Shown here one piece after another: positions 45,153 through 52,933 of a stretch of 64,000 nucleotides of DNA. This DNA is from JBBECJ01 sp963763325 (GTDB lineage: Bacteria; Chloroflexota; Chloroflexia; Thermomicrobiales; CFX8), in assembly GCA_963763325.1 (NCBI GenBank), contig CAVXOL010000024.1:1-64000 (forward strand), in the 5' to 3' direction. The translations under genes were made by a program, and so were the position numbers. How positions within the stretch are numbered: the first letter of the stretch is position 1; every line of letters starts with the position of its first letter. The notes beneath the pieces are model-generated. The model saw nothing but the letters and a program-made list of their open reading frames with translations, was not told where the DNA came from and ran no database searches.

Positions 45153-46210
45153 CCGCGACGCCGGCCGGCTGCATTCCCACGACGGACGACCTCGGCAACT
45201 TCCGCAACAAGCGGGACGATCGTTGCCGAGGTATCTGTTTGATGACCGGTCTTTACGGCAGCGTCCGCGTAGCGCACTGCCTCCGCGATTTGCACCAGCC
45301 CCTGCTCGCTGATTCCAGACGCCTTTTGTCGGAGTCCACCGAGTCGACCTGGGCTGATCCCGGATGTCTTAGCCAGCGCATCGGGCGGAACGCCTGACCC
45401 ATGCTTCACCGTCGCCAACGAAATCGCCTCGCTGCCAATCTGTCCCAACACTCGCTCGGCGGGTTCGCCAGAGCCAAGGACGTTGTCGAGCTCGATCAAT
45501 GCCTTTTCCGGGTTGCCACCAAAGAGGTGATCGTTCAACTTGAACGCCGTGAACCCACTCCGGTCCGCGACCATTTCGACGACGACCTGTTTCGTGATCT
45601 GCCCATCGATCGCCGCACTGCAGAGCTTGTCGACTTCTGACGCGATCAATCGCATGTCGGGCGTGTCGTTGGCGTAGCGACCTCCCCGCCAGGAAGTCGG
45701 GTAAAGCAGGTCAGCCAACTGTTCAACGGCATCTGGCTCGATCCGCATGCCATCACGCGTCACACGCTGCTGAATCCAGTCCAGAAGATCTTCGCCGGTC
45801 TTGGCCGCGAACGATTCAGTCTGCCAGCCAAGAGTCTTGACTGCTTTTACGAGATAGTGCGTCTGCGCTAGCGAACCATCGTGCCGCATGATGATGTCGG
45901 TGGTAGCCGGCGTGGCCCGCAATACATCGTGCAAATCGGACCATTTGACTCGCCCGCCGGCATCGTCGGGATTCTCATCGTTGGTACTGGTGTCAGCACG
46001 CCTGGGAGGCTGGATCGGATTGCGCAGGACGACGACCCGCCGACCGCCGAAGAACGGCATCGCTTGACAGGCGGAAGCAATCTCGGAGACGCTGGATGCC
46101 TGGACGTCGATCGTCGTCGTGCTCAGATTCTGCGGGTCTATCTCGGTACGTAGCGATGCGACGCGCTCGTCGAGCAACAGGCCGTTCTGTCCGTAGAGCA
46201 GGTAGCTCAT
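45149..46210 (-). CDS. holA: DNA polymerase III delta subunit
   Basis: Clamp-loader subunit that opens the sliding clamp. The 353-residue protein begins MSYLLYGQNGLLLDERVASL and has the clamp-loader N-terminal fold, the middle pattern VVVLRNPIQPP, GEDLLDWIQQRVTRDGMRI and MRLIASEVDKLCSAA. The C-terminal collar follows with AFKLNDHLFGGNPEKALIELD. There is no Walker A, as expected for delta. Convergent with rpsT, overlapping by four bases. The region upstream (46211-46512) is shared with fabF on the other strand and holds a structured element. Confidence 0.85.
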   Translation of the reverse strand: MSYLLYGQNGLLLDERVASLRTEIDPQNLSTTTIDVQASSVSEIASACQAMPFFGGRRVVVLRNPIQPPRRADTSTNDENPDDAGGRVKWSDLHDVLRATPATTDIIMRHDGSLAQTHYLVKAVKTLGWQTESFAAKTGEDLLDWIQQRVTRDGMRIEPDAVEQLADLLYPTSWRGGRYANDTPDMRLIASEVDKLCSAAIDGQITKQVVVEMVADRSGFTAFKLNDHLFGGNPEKALIELDNVLGSGEPAERVLGQIGSEAISLATVKHGSGVPPDALAKTSGISPGRLGGLRQKASGISEQGLVQIAEAVRYADAAVKTGHQTDTSATIVPLVAEVAEVVRRGNAAGRRRG

Positions 46211-46278
46211 GTCACCAGCCCTGATTCACGTTGTATTCTGGAAGAAGGGAGTGGGTGAGCCGCGCTGACACCGTGTGA

Positions 46279-46359
46279 ACTAGTTTCAAGCCTGCGTTCG
46301 CAGGTGGGTACTCGGAGGAGCGAACCCTTGGGATCGTCCAAAGGCACCCGAAAACTAGT
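46279..46359. ncRNA. Candidate structured RNA element between holA and fabF
   Basis: An outer stem ACTAGTTTC (46279-46287) pairs with GAAAACTAGT (46350-46359) apart from one extra A. It encloses three consecutive hairpins: CCTGCGTTCGCAGG (46291-46304), GGGT-A-CTC-GGAG-GAG-CGA-ACCC (46306-46327) and CCTTGG-GATCGT-CCAA-A-GG (46326-46344, sharing two bases with the previous stem). The result is a compact multi-branched fold. It has no U-run, so it is not a simple terminator. It may be a leader of fabF (plus strand, start 46513) or of holA (minus strand, start 46210). I could not match it to a known riboswitch, T-box, SRP RNA or small ribozyme consensus. Confidence 0.45.
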
Positions 46360-46512
46360 GACGTTGGCTCGAAACATATTAGGAACACACGGCTGCGTTT
46401 CTCGTCTCACCCGACTCTAGTCTATCAGACTGGTCGTACACCTGCACGGACACGTACACTCGCGCGATGGCGTTAGAGGGCGAGGTGCAGGCAGTTCCGG
46501 AGGGCGATTTTC

Positions 46513-47766
46513 GTGGTCGATCAAATGCGTGACGACGCGGTTGTGGTAACCGGCATCGGCTGTGTCTCAGCTGTCGGCGTCGGCCGTGAGGTGAACTGGT
46601 TGGCCATACTGGATGGCAAGGGCGGCGTCGCCACGATCCACCGCTTTGACGCATCCGATTTCCCAGTCCGCATTGCTGCCCAGGTCTCGGAGTTCGAGCC
46701 TGCGCGCTACATGGAGGCGAAAGACGCCCGGCGCGCCGACCGTTTCATCCAGTTTGCCGTCGCAGCATCTCGTGAGGCGATCGAGCACGCAGAATTCAGC
46801 ATCTCCGATGACAACGCTACGCGCGTCGGTGTCATCATTGGAACCGCCATGGGTGGCCTCGGTACGTTCGAAGACGGTGTCCGAACGCTGCAGACTCGTG
46901 GTCCAAGCAGAGTCAGCCCGTTCTTCGTGCCAATGATGCTGCCCGACATGGCGACTGGTATCGTCTCGATTCAGCTTGGCGCGAAAGGGCCGAACCTGGC
47001 AACCGTCAGCGCGTGCGCCAGTGCCGCCCACGCCATCGGGGAGGCGGCCGCGACCATTCGACGAGGTGACGCAGACGTGATGCTTGCAGGTGGATCGGAA
47101 GCGGCTGTGACGCCGGCCGGCGTCGCAGGCTTTGCCGCCGCTGGCGCGCTCTCGACACGTAACGACGATCCCGAACACGCGAGCCGACCATTTGACCTGC
47201 ACCGCGACGGCTTCGTCCTCGGCGAGGGTTCGGCAGTGCTTGTTCTCGAATCGCTCTCTCACGCGATCGATCGAGGCGCGACACCGCTGGCGATTGTTAG
47301 TGGCTACGCGACCACTGCCGATGCATCCCACATTGTCCAGCCATCTCCCGGTGGGGAAGGTGCCGCCAGAGCGATGACGCTCGCGATCGCTCGCGCCGGC
47401 CTCTCTCCATCGGACATCTCGTACATCAACGCACACGGAACCTCGACGCGCCTGAACGACGCCTACGAGACGATGTCGGTCAAGACCGTCTTCGGCGACG
47501 CACCGCCGCCGATCTCGTCGACGAAAGGCGCGACGGGCCATCTGCTAGGTGCCGCAGGTGCCGTTGAGGCAGCGTATTCGATCCTCGCGATCCGCGACCA
47601 GATTCTGCCGCCGACGATCAACTATCATGAGCGAGATCCCGATTGCGATCTGGACTATGTGCCAAACGAGCCAAGACCGACCGACGTAAGGCACGTCGTC
47701 AGCAACTCACTCGGCTTCGGTGGACATAACGTATCGTTAGTGTTCTCTCGACCCGCAACCGAGTAG
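46513..47766 (+). CDS. fabF: 3-oxoacyl-[acyl-carrier-protein] synthase II
   Basis: Condensing enzyme elongating acyl chains on acyl carrier protein. Thiolase fold of 417 residues with catalytic Cys in SACASAAHA, His in NAHGTSTRLND and His in KGATGHLLGAAG, the Cys-His-His triad of FabF/KAS II; the late GFGGHN motif is also present. The GTG start at 46513 has GGAGGG seven bases upstream. No acpP or fabG is adjacent, so this stands as a single gene. It ends before a 19-base-pair stem-loop that separates it from the convergent rpoD. Confidence 0.92.
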   Translation: MVDQMRDDAVVVTGIGCVSAVGVGREVNWLAILDGKGGVATIHRFDASDFPVRIAAQVSEFEPARYMEAKDARRADRFIQFAVAASREAIEHAEFSISDDNATRVGVIIGTAMGGLGTFEDGVRTLQTRGPSRVSPFFVPMMLPDMATGIVSIQLGAKGPNLATVSACASAAHAIGEAAATIRRGDADVMLAGGSEAAVTPAGVAGFAAAGALSTRNDDPEHASRPFDLHRDGFVLGEGSAVLVLESLSHAIDRGATPLAIVSGYATTADASHIVQPSPGGEGAARAMTLAIARAGLSPSDISYINAHGTSTRLNDAYETMSVKTVFGDAPPPISSTKGATGHLLGAAGAVEAAYSILAIRDQILPPTINYHERDPDCDLDYVPNEPRPTDVRHVVSNSLGFGGHNVSLVFSRPATE

Positions 47767-47953
47767 GGGCCGACATAAGATCAGCCTGCGCCGTGAGACC
47801 CCCGGGTTCAGGATCGTGAGCTCTGTCGAGGATCCCTAACGCCTGCACCCGTGTGGGAGCCGTGCCTGCGTCCACCCTGCGCCTCACGGCGCGAGCCGAT
47901 ACAGGACCGGCGCCTACCGGAGGAGCCGCCGCCTCGAACCGTCAATCGAACAC

Positions 47954-47998
47954 GACAATCGTGAGGGCGGACCAACTGAGTCCGCCCTCACGATTGTC
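47954..47998. terminator. Strong perfect stem-loop between fabF and rpoD
   Basis: Nineteen perfect base pairs (47954-47972 with 47980-47998, arms starting GACAATCGTGAGGG and ending CCCTCACGATTGTC) with a seven-base CAACTGA loop. It lies between convergent genes and is likely a bidirectional terminator, although neither side has a long U-run. Confidence 0.7.
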
Positions 47999-48026
47999 AG
48001 CGTTATCTGTAACGATCAGTCTCGGC

Positions 48027-49226
48027 CTAATCCAGATAGCCACGCAGCTTGCGGCTGTAGCTGGGATGACGCAGCTTGCGTAGCGCCTTCGCCTCGATCT
48101 GGCGGATACGCTCGCGGGTGATTCCAAATTCTCGACCGACTTCCTCGAGTGTCCGGAATCTACCGTCTTCAAGCCCGAAGCGCAGCACGACGATTCGTCG
48201 CTCCCGTTCCGTCAGCTTGTCGAGCGCGTCGCCGATCTGGCCGCGCAGAAGCTGCTGAGACGCGAGTTCCAGTGGCTGTGGCATCGATTCGTCCTCGATG
48301 AAGTCACCCAGGAACGCATCGCCGTCGAGTCCAACCGGCGCTTCGAGCGAGACCGGAAGCCGCGAGACTTCGAGCACCTGCCGCACTTTGGCAACCGGAA
48401 CGTCCATCGCACGCGAGATCTCTTCGTGTGTCGGCTCCCGTTCGAAGATCTGCTGGAGCCTATGGCCGGTCTTCTTGACGCGGTTGATCGTTTCCCCAAC
48501 ATGAACCGGCAAACGGATTGTCCGGCTCTGGTCGGAGATGGCGCGCGTAATTGCCTGCCGAATCCACCACGTCGCATACGTGGAGAACTTGAAGCCGCGG
48601 TTGTAATCGAACTTATCGGTCGCCTTCATCAGACCGATGTTGCCCTCCTGGATCAAGTCCAGGAACGACAGGCCGCGCCCCACATACTTCTTCGCGACCG
48701 AAACCACCAGCCTTAGATTGGCCTGGATGAGATGGGCGCGCGCTCGCTCGCCATCCTCGCGGTCTTCGATCAGCTCGCGACGCTCTTCCTCGGTGCTGTA
48801 CTCACCGAGCGACAAACGCTGGCTGGCTGCCAGCCCGCGCACCATTCGTTTCGCGAGCCAGACCTCTTCGTGCATCGTCAGAAGATCGGTCTCGCCGATT
48901 TCTTGCAGATAGAGGCGCACGGAATCGGCGACGCCCTGTGCGAGCGCGTCGGTCGCCTCGTCACGGCTGTCCGGCTTGGCAAATGGATCCGTTACGACAT
49001 CGGTTGGTGTCGGCGCGACAGCTCGGTGACGAGTAAACTGATGGCGGCTACTGATCGTCGCTGGTGTCGGGGGTTGATCGATAACATCGACCCCGTTCTC
49101 CAGAAGTGACGTCCAGAATTCGTCAACGGCAGCGATGTCTTCTTCGATACGCGGAAACGCTTCGAGTACTTCCTCAGAAAGTAGGAACCCCTGATCCTTA
49201 CCCTTGGCAATCAGGCTTGCAACCAC
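48027..49226 (-). CDS. rpoD: Primary sigma factor (SigA/RpoD family)
   Basis: Housekeeping sigma factor. Region 1.1 begins VASLIAKGKDQGFLLSEEVLEAF. Region 1.2-2 contains DSVRLYLQEIG, LRLVVSVAKKYVGRG and FDYNRGFKFSTYATWWIRQAI (region 2.4); region 3 has REPTHEEISRAM, and region 4.2 has TLEEVGREFGITRERIRQIE. The GTG at 49226 is preferred because it begins the conserved region and GGAGGG lies upstream; an earlier TTG/CTG is open to 49268. At 399 residues it is a short primary sigma without a large non-conserved region. Its own promoter is predicted at 49400-49428. Confidence 0.92.
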   Translation of the reverse strand: MVASLIAKGKDQGFLLSEEVLEAFPRIEEDIAAVDEFWTSLLENGVDVIDQPPTPATISSRHQFTRHRAVAPTPTDVVTDPFAKPDSRDEATDALAQGVADSVRLYLQEIGETDLLTMHEEVWLAKRMVRGLAASQRLSLGEYSTEEERRELIEDREDGERARAHLIQANLRLVVSVAKKYVGRGLSFLDLIQEGNIGLMKATDKFDYNRGFKFSTYATWWIRQAITRAISDQSRTIRLPVHVGETINRVKKTGHRLQQIFEREPTHEEISRAMDVPVAKVRQVLEVSRLPVSLEAPVGLDGDAFLGDFIEDESMPQPLELASQQLLRGQIGDALDKLTERERRIVVLRFGLEDGRFRTLEEVGREFGITRERIRQIEAKALRKLRHPSYSRKLRGYLD

Positions 49227-49399
49227 TCTGGTGTTTCCCTCCCGCCCAGTAGTCGACAGACGCTGCAATTTCGCGAGGGTAACGCTCAGCTGGGGAGTCC
49301 GGCGGGCACGACAGGATCACGGCTGCGCCGGTTAGGTGTGCGAGCGTTAGATTTCTCGTCGATCCATTGCGGGGGGCGTCTGTAACATGTGTTTGGAGC

Positions 49400-49428
49400 A
49401 GTATACGGCAGGTTTACCCATATTTCAA
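49400..49428 (-). promoter_or_regulatory. Promoter of rpoD
   Basis: Minus strand TTGAAA (49423-49428), exactly 17 bases, then TATACT (49400-49405). The transcript would carry a leader of about 165 bases to the GTG at 49226. This is the best -35/-10 pair in the window and would let the primary sigma factor autoregulate. Confidence 0.65.
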
Positions 49429-49490
49429 CAGCCTTTCGCTCAATCTTGCAGTCGTGCATTGCCGGTTCGGCACGGGACGGTCGCTCTCTC

Positions 49491-49994
49491 ATGATTACCC
49501 TCGGGGTGGACCCAGGAACTGCGTTGCTTGGATACGGCCTCGTCAGTGGCGATGACGATCCCGCGCTGATGGTCTACGGCGTCGTCGAAACCTCGAAGGC
49601 TGAGTCGATGCCGGAGCGACTCAAGCGACTTTACGACTCAGTCTGGGAACTCATCCGCGAGCACGAGCCGGACGTCCTCGCGATCGAGCAGTTGTTCTTT
49701 TCGCGCAACGTCACGACTGCGCTGGCCGTTGGTCAGGCACGCGGCGTCGTCCTCCTCGCTGCGGCCCAGCACGGAATGGAAGTCTTCGAGTACAAACCGT
49801 CCGAGGTCAAGCAGACGATCGCCGGTCACGGCAACGCCGACAAGCTCCAAATGCAGGAAATGGTGCGGATGTTGCTGGGGCTGCGCGAGGTGCCGAAGCC
49901 CGACGATGCCGCGGACGCGTTGGCAGTCGCACTCTGCCACGTCCAGATGAGCAGGCTCTCGCGCCGCTTCGGTCTTCCCGGTCGCAATCGATGA
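49491..49994 (+). CDS. ruvC: Holliday junction endodeoxyribonuclease RuvC
   Basis: Resolves Holliday junctions after RuvAB branch migration. The 167-residue protein starts MITLGVDPGT at ATG 49491; upstream in-frame sequence does not look coding. Catalytic acidic residues are in GVDPGT, AIEQLFFSRN and KPDDAADALAVALCH, the D-E-(H/D)-D arrangement of RNase H-like resolvases. Its stop overlaps the next ATG (ATGA). No ruvA or ruvB follows; tlyA does, so the recombination operon is split. Confidence 0.92.
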   Translation: MITLGVDPGTALLGYGLVSGDDDPALMVYGVVETSKAESMPERLKRLYDSVWELIREHEPDVLAIEQLFFSRNVTTALAVGQARGVVLLAAAQHGMEVFEYKPSEVKQTIAGHGNADKLQMQEMVRMLLGLREVPKPDDAADALAVALCHVQMSRLSRRFGLPGRNR

Positions 49995-50791
49995 ATGCTC
50001 GCAAGGTGCGCGCTGATGAACTAGTCGTCCAGCAGGGGCTGGCCGATTCCCGCTCGAAAGCCAAAGCACTGATCGTGGCTGGCGATGTGCGCTCCGGCGA
50101 CCGGCTGATCCAGAAGCCTGCCGAAATGCTCGACGCTGAGTTGCCGCTCGAATTGCGTGCCAAAATTCCGTTCGTCAGTCGTGGCGGCTTCAAGCTCGCA
50201 CATGCGCTGATTGAATTCGACATCGACGTGACCGGCATCGTTGCCGCCGACCTTGGCGCTTCAACGGGCGGCTTCACCGACGTTCTGCTGCAACGTGGCG
50301 CCGCACGTGTCTACGCAGTCGATGTCGGGTACGGACAACTTGACTACCGACTAAGGACCGATGAGCGAGTGGTTGTCATGGAGCGCGTGAACGCGCGCTA
50401 CCTGGAGTCGTTGCCAGAGTCCGTAAGATTCGTTTCTGTGGACGTGTCGTTCATTTCGTTGGAGCACATGCTTCCGGTTGCGCAACGGCTCCTCGAACCC
50501 GATGGCGACCTCGTCACACTTATCAAGCCGCAGTTCGAGGCCGGCAAGGAACTCGTCGGACGGGGAGGCGTCGTCCGCGACGAACGGACTCGCAAGGCCG
50601 TTGTCAGGCGGGTGATTGACACGGCCCAGCAGATCGACCTGCCAATCCAGGGGCTGGTACGCTCGCCAATCACCGGGCCGGCGGGCAATGTTGAATACCT
50701 CGCCTGGTTTCAAAAAGGTGCTCCCTCTCGCGACAGTGATAACTTGATCGAAATGGTGTTTTCGACGAAGGGCAAACAACAGGATGCGTGA
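49991..50791 (+). CDS. tlyA: TlyA-family rRNA 2'-O-methyltransferase / hemolysin-like protein
   Basis: A 266-residue protein with an N-terminal S4 RNA-binding domain (RADELVVQQGLADSRSKAKALIVAGDV) and a C-terminal FtsJ-like SAM methyltransferase domain. SAM motif VAADLGASTGGFTDVLL and catalytic-tetrad-like residues K (FVSRGGFKL), D (SVDVSFISLE), K (LIKPQFEAG) and E are visible. In mycobacteria TlyA 2'-O-methylates 16S and 23S rRNA and confers capreomycin susceptibility. Coupled to ruvC upstream (ATGA) and overlapping larB by eight bases. Confidence 0.88.
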   Translation: MNARKVRADELVVQQGLADSRSKAKALIVAGDVRSGDRLIQKPAEMLDAELPLELRAKIPFVSRGGFKLAHALIEFDIDVTGIVAADLGASTGGFTDVLLQRGAARVYAVDVGYGQLDYRLRTDERVVVMERVNARYLESLPESVRFVSVDVSFISLEHMLPVAQRLLEPDGDLVTLIKPQFEAGKELVGRGGVVRDERTRKAVVRRVIDTAQQIDLPIQGLVRSPITGPAGNVEYLAWFQKGAPSRDSDNLIEMVFSTKGKQQDA

Positions 50792-51527
50792 CCCGTTTTC
50801 GGCAGTCGAGTCGGCGCTGGCTGGTGATCTCGACGACCCTCATGATGCCCAGACACGCATCGACCATGGACGCCTGGAGCGGACCGGAGTTCCAGAAGTT
50901 GTGTACGGCGATAGCAAGACTGATGAGCAGTTAATCGAGGCTTGCAGATCGCTACTGTGTCGACTGCCCCGTGCGGTCGTCTCCCGCATCGACGCTGAAC
51001 GCGCCGAGCGGATTGCTCGAACCATCGGCGACGACGTTCGAGTCGAACAGCCGTATTCAGGGCGCACAGCGATCCTCGTCCGGAGCGATGCTGCCGCTCC
51101 ACCAGAGCGCGGGTTCGTGGCGATCCTGACGGCTGGAACCTCTGACCTGCTAGCTGCAGGAGAAGCCGCGACCATCGCGCGTGAGATAGGCTGCAGGGTC
51201 GAGATCGTGGCAGATGTCGGTGTCGCGGGATTGCACCGGCTCATCCAGCCGCTTCGACGAGTGGTTGCCGGCGGGGCCGACGCCATCATTGTGGCGGCCG
51301 GGATGGATGGCGCGCTGCCTTCCGTCGTCTCGGGTTTGGTTGATATCCCGGTTATTGGCTTGCCGACGTCGGTTGGTTACGGCGTCGCAGCCGGTGGTAA
51401 CGCAGCATTAATGACAATGCTCTCAACCTGCGCACCAGGCATGGCAGTCGTCAACATCGATAACGGCGTTGGAGCGGGTGCGACGGCTGCATTAATCGCG
51501 CGCCGGGCGCATCAGCCTCGTGACTGA
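50784..51527 (+). CDS. larB: Nickel-pincer cofactor biosynthesis protein LarB
   Basis: LarB carboxylates and hydrolyses nicotinic acid adenine dinucleotide in the first step of the nickel-pincer nucleotide cofactor used by lactate racemase and relatives. The family features are an N-terminal helical part (VVYGDSKTDEQLIEACRSLL) and an AIR-carboxylase-like C-terminal domain with ILTAGTSDLLAAGEAA, VADVGVAGLHRL, VVAAGMDGALPSVVSGL and GLPTSVGYG. No larC, larE or larA lies in the window. Coupled to tlyA; convergent with meaB by a 16-base overlap. Confidence 0.88.
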   Translation: MRDPFSAVESALAGDLDDPHDAQTRIDHGRLERTGVPEVVYGDSKTDEQLIEACRSLLCRLPRAVVSRIDAERAERIARTIGDDVRVEQPYSGRTAILVRSDAAAPPERGFVAILTAGTSDLLAAGEAATIAREIGCRVEIVADVGVAGLHRLIQPLRRVVAGGADAIIVAAGMDGALPSVVSGLVDIPVIGLPTSVGYGVAAGGNAALMTMLSTCAPGMAVVNIDNGVGAGATAALIARRAHQPRD

Positions 51528-52480
51528 ATTCGCGACGAGGTTGTGCGGGCGAGCATCTCGGCCACTTCGAACGGGTTTACCTCGCGCCGCATCAGATCGT
51601 CCATCATCCCATCATTGGCTGGGTCCTGCATCGTCGCTTCGAGTTGACCCGCGATCCAGTTCTGAGCTAGCCGCAGCACCTCGCGTCGGGCGCGGCGTTC
51701 GCGACGTTCCTGCCCCTCCCCGGAAGTTTCCAGATGTGCGCGGTGCGTATCGATCGCGTCCAGCAAGGCAGGGATGTTCTCACCGCGGATTGCGACCGTT
51801 CTCATGATCGGCGGAAGCCACGGGCCGTGCTCGCCTAGCCGCAGCATGTTTCGCAAATCTCGAACGACGTTTTCGGCTCCTTTGATGTCGGACTTGTTGA
51901 CGACCAGGATATCGGCGATCTCAAGTACACCGGCCTTGATCGTCTGGATACTGTCTCCGAGCCCCGGAACCTGGAGCAGCAGCGTCGTGTCGGCCAGTTC
52001 CGCGACATCGACCTCGTCCTGTCCAACGCCGACCGTTTCGACGACGATGATATCGAAGCCGTAGGCATCCAACAGGTGCGTCACCGCGCCAACGGCCATT
52101 GAGAGGCCGCCCATCTCGCCGCGCGTGGCCATCGAGCGGATGTAGACGCCGTCGTCCTCGTAGTTTTCCAACATCCTGATTCGGTCACCGAGCGTTGCAC
52201 CGCCGCTGAGAGAACTCGATGGATCGATTGCAAGTACCCCGACTGTCTTGCCCCGCTTGCGATACTCGCGGATGACCGCGTTGGTCAGGGTACTCTTGCC
52301 GGCGCCCGGTGGGCCGGTAATGCCAACGACATAGGCAGAGCCGGTGTCGCGGTACAGCTCGGCCATGGCTCGCAAACCGGCAGGTCGTTCGTTTTCAACA
52401 TACGTTACGAGTCGCGCGAGCGCGGGACGTTCGTGGTTTCGGAAGCGCTGTATGAGGTCCGAGTTGGTTGTTGAGGTCAC
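51512..52480 (-). CDS. meaB: MeaB/ArgK-type G3E GTPase for B12-dependent mutase
   Basis: GTPase chaperone that loads and protects adenosylcobalamin in methylmalonyl-CoA mutase. The 322-residue protein has G1 GPPGAGKSTLT, the Mg region IDPSSSLSGGATLGDR, G3 ETVGVGQDEVDV (with DEVD) and G4 NKSD. A C-terminal dimerisation arm follows. Its GTG start overlaps the stop of the B12-binding subunit gene (GTGA), so the two are co-translated. This gene order, with mutase subunits upstream, supports the assignment over an arginine kinase. Confidence 0.93.
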   Translation of the reverse strand: MTSTTNSDLIQRFRNHERPALARLVTYVENERPAGLRAMAELYRDTGSAYVVGITGPPGAGKSTLTNAVIREYRKRGKTVGVLAIDPSSSLSGGATLGDRIRMLENYEDDGVYIRSMATRGEMGGLSMAVGAVTHLLDAYGFDIIVVETVGVGQDEVDVAELADTTLLLQVPGLGDSIQTIKAGVLEIADILVVNKSDIKGAENVVRDLRNMLRLGEHGPWLPPIMRTVAIRGENIPALLDAIDTHRAHLETSGEGQERRERRARREVLRLAQNWIAGQLEATMQDPANDGMMDDLMRREVNPFEVAEMLARTTSSRIQSRG

Positions 52481-52903
52481 TCGTCACCCCGTTGTGGGGC
52501 GTGCTCTCTGATGAAGCGCACGGCGGAGTCGAGGGGCGTTCCCGGTCCGAAAACTTCGGCAACTCCAAGCGCCTTCAGCTCGTCGACATCAGCGTTCGGG
52601 ATCGTCCCGCCGGCCACGACCAGAACGTCGGTAAGCCCGGCGGCCCTCAGCTCGCTGAATATCTTCGGGAAACAGTGCCCGGTGCGCACCGGAAAGGATT
52701 GAGAGCCCGATGACATCGACATCCTCGTCGACGGCGGCGCGCGCGATCATCTCCGGCGTCTGGAACAGCCCCGTATAGATGACCTCCATCCCAGCATCAC
52801 GCAACGCTCTCGCCATCACCTTTGCGCCGCGGTCGTGCCCATCAAGACCGGGTTTCGCAATCAAGACCCGTATTGGCGTTGGACGCGCCTGAACCTCGAC
52901 CAT
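52477..52903 (-). pseudogene. mcmA2: Methylmalonyl-CoA mutase B12-binding subunit, one frameshift
   Basis: Small cobalamin-binding subunit of a split mutase. The B12 signature D-x-H-x-x-G appears in KPGLDGHDRGAKVMARAL; the Ser in GLSILSGAH and the glycine loop VVAGGTIPNADV follow. The frame changes near 52670 in a TTTCCCG stretch (ALFP resuming KIFSELRAAG), giving a full domain of about 140 residues. The ATG at 52903 has GGGAGG upstream. It lies 30 bases after the large subunit and is coupled to meaB. Likely intact apart from a single-base error. Confidence 0.88.
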
Positions 52904-52933
52904 CGACCCCCTACCTCCCTTATCCTGGCCTTC

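Noticed and set aside
46279..46359. Known riboswitch, T-box, SRP RNA or hammerhead ribozyme identity for the structured element
   Set aside because: The conserved cores of these classes that I can recall (for example T-box AGGGTGG, SRP GGAAG loop, hammerhead CUGANGA with GAAA) are not present in either orientation.
46567..47541. Long antisense frame inside fabF
   Set aside because: Shadow of the FabF reading frame; arginine-rich composition and no recognisable features.
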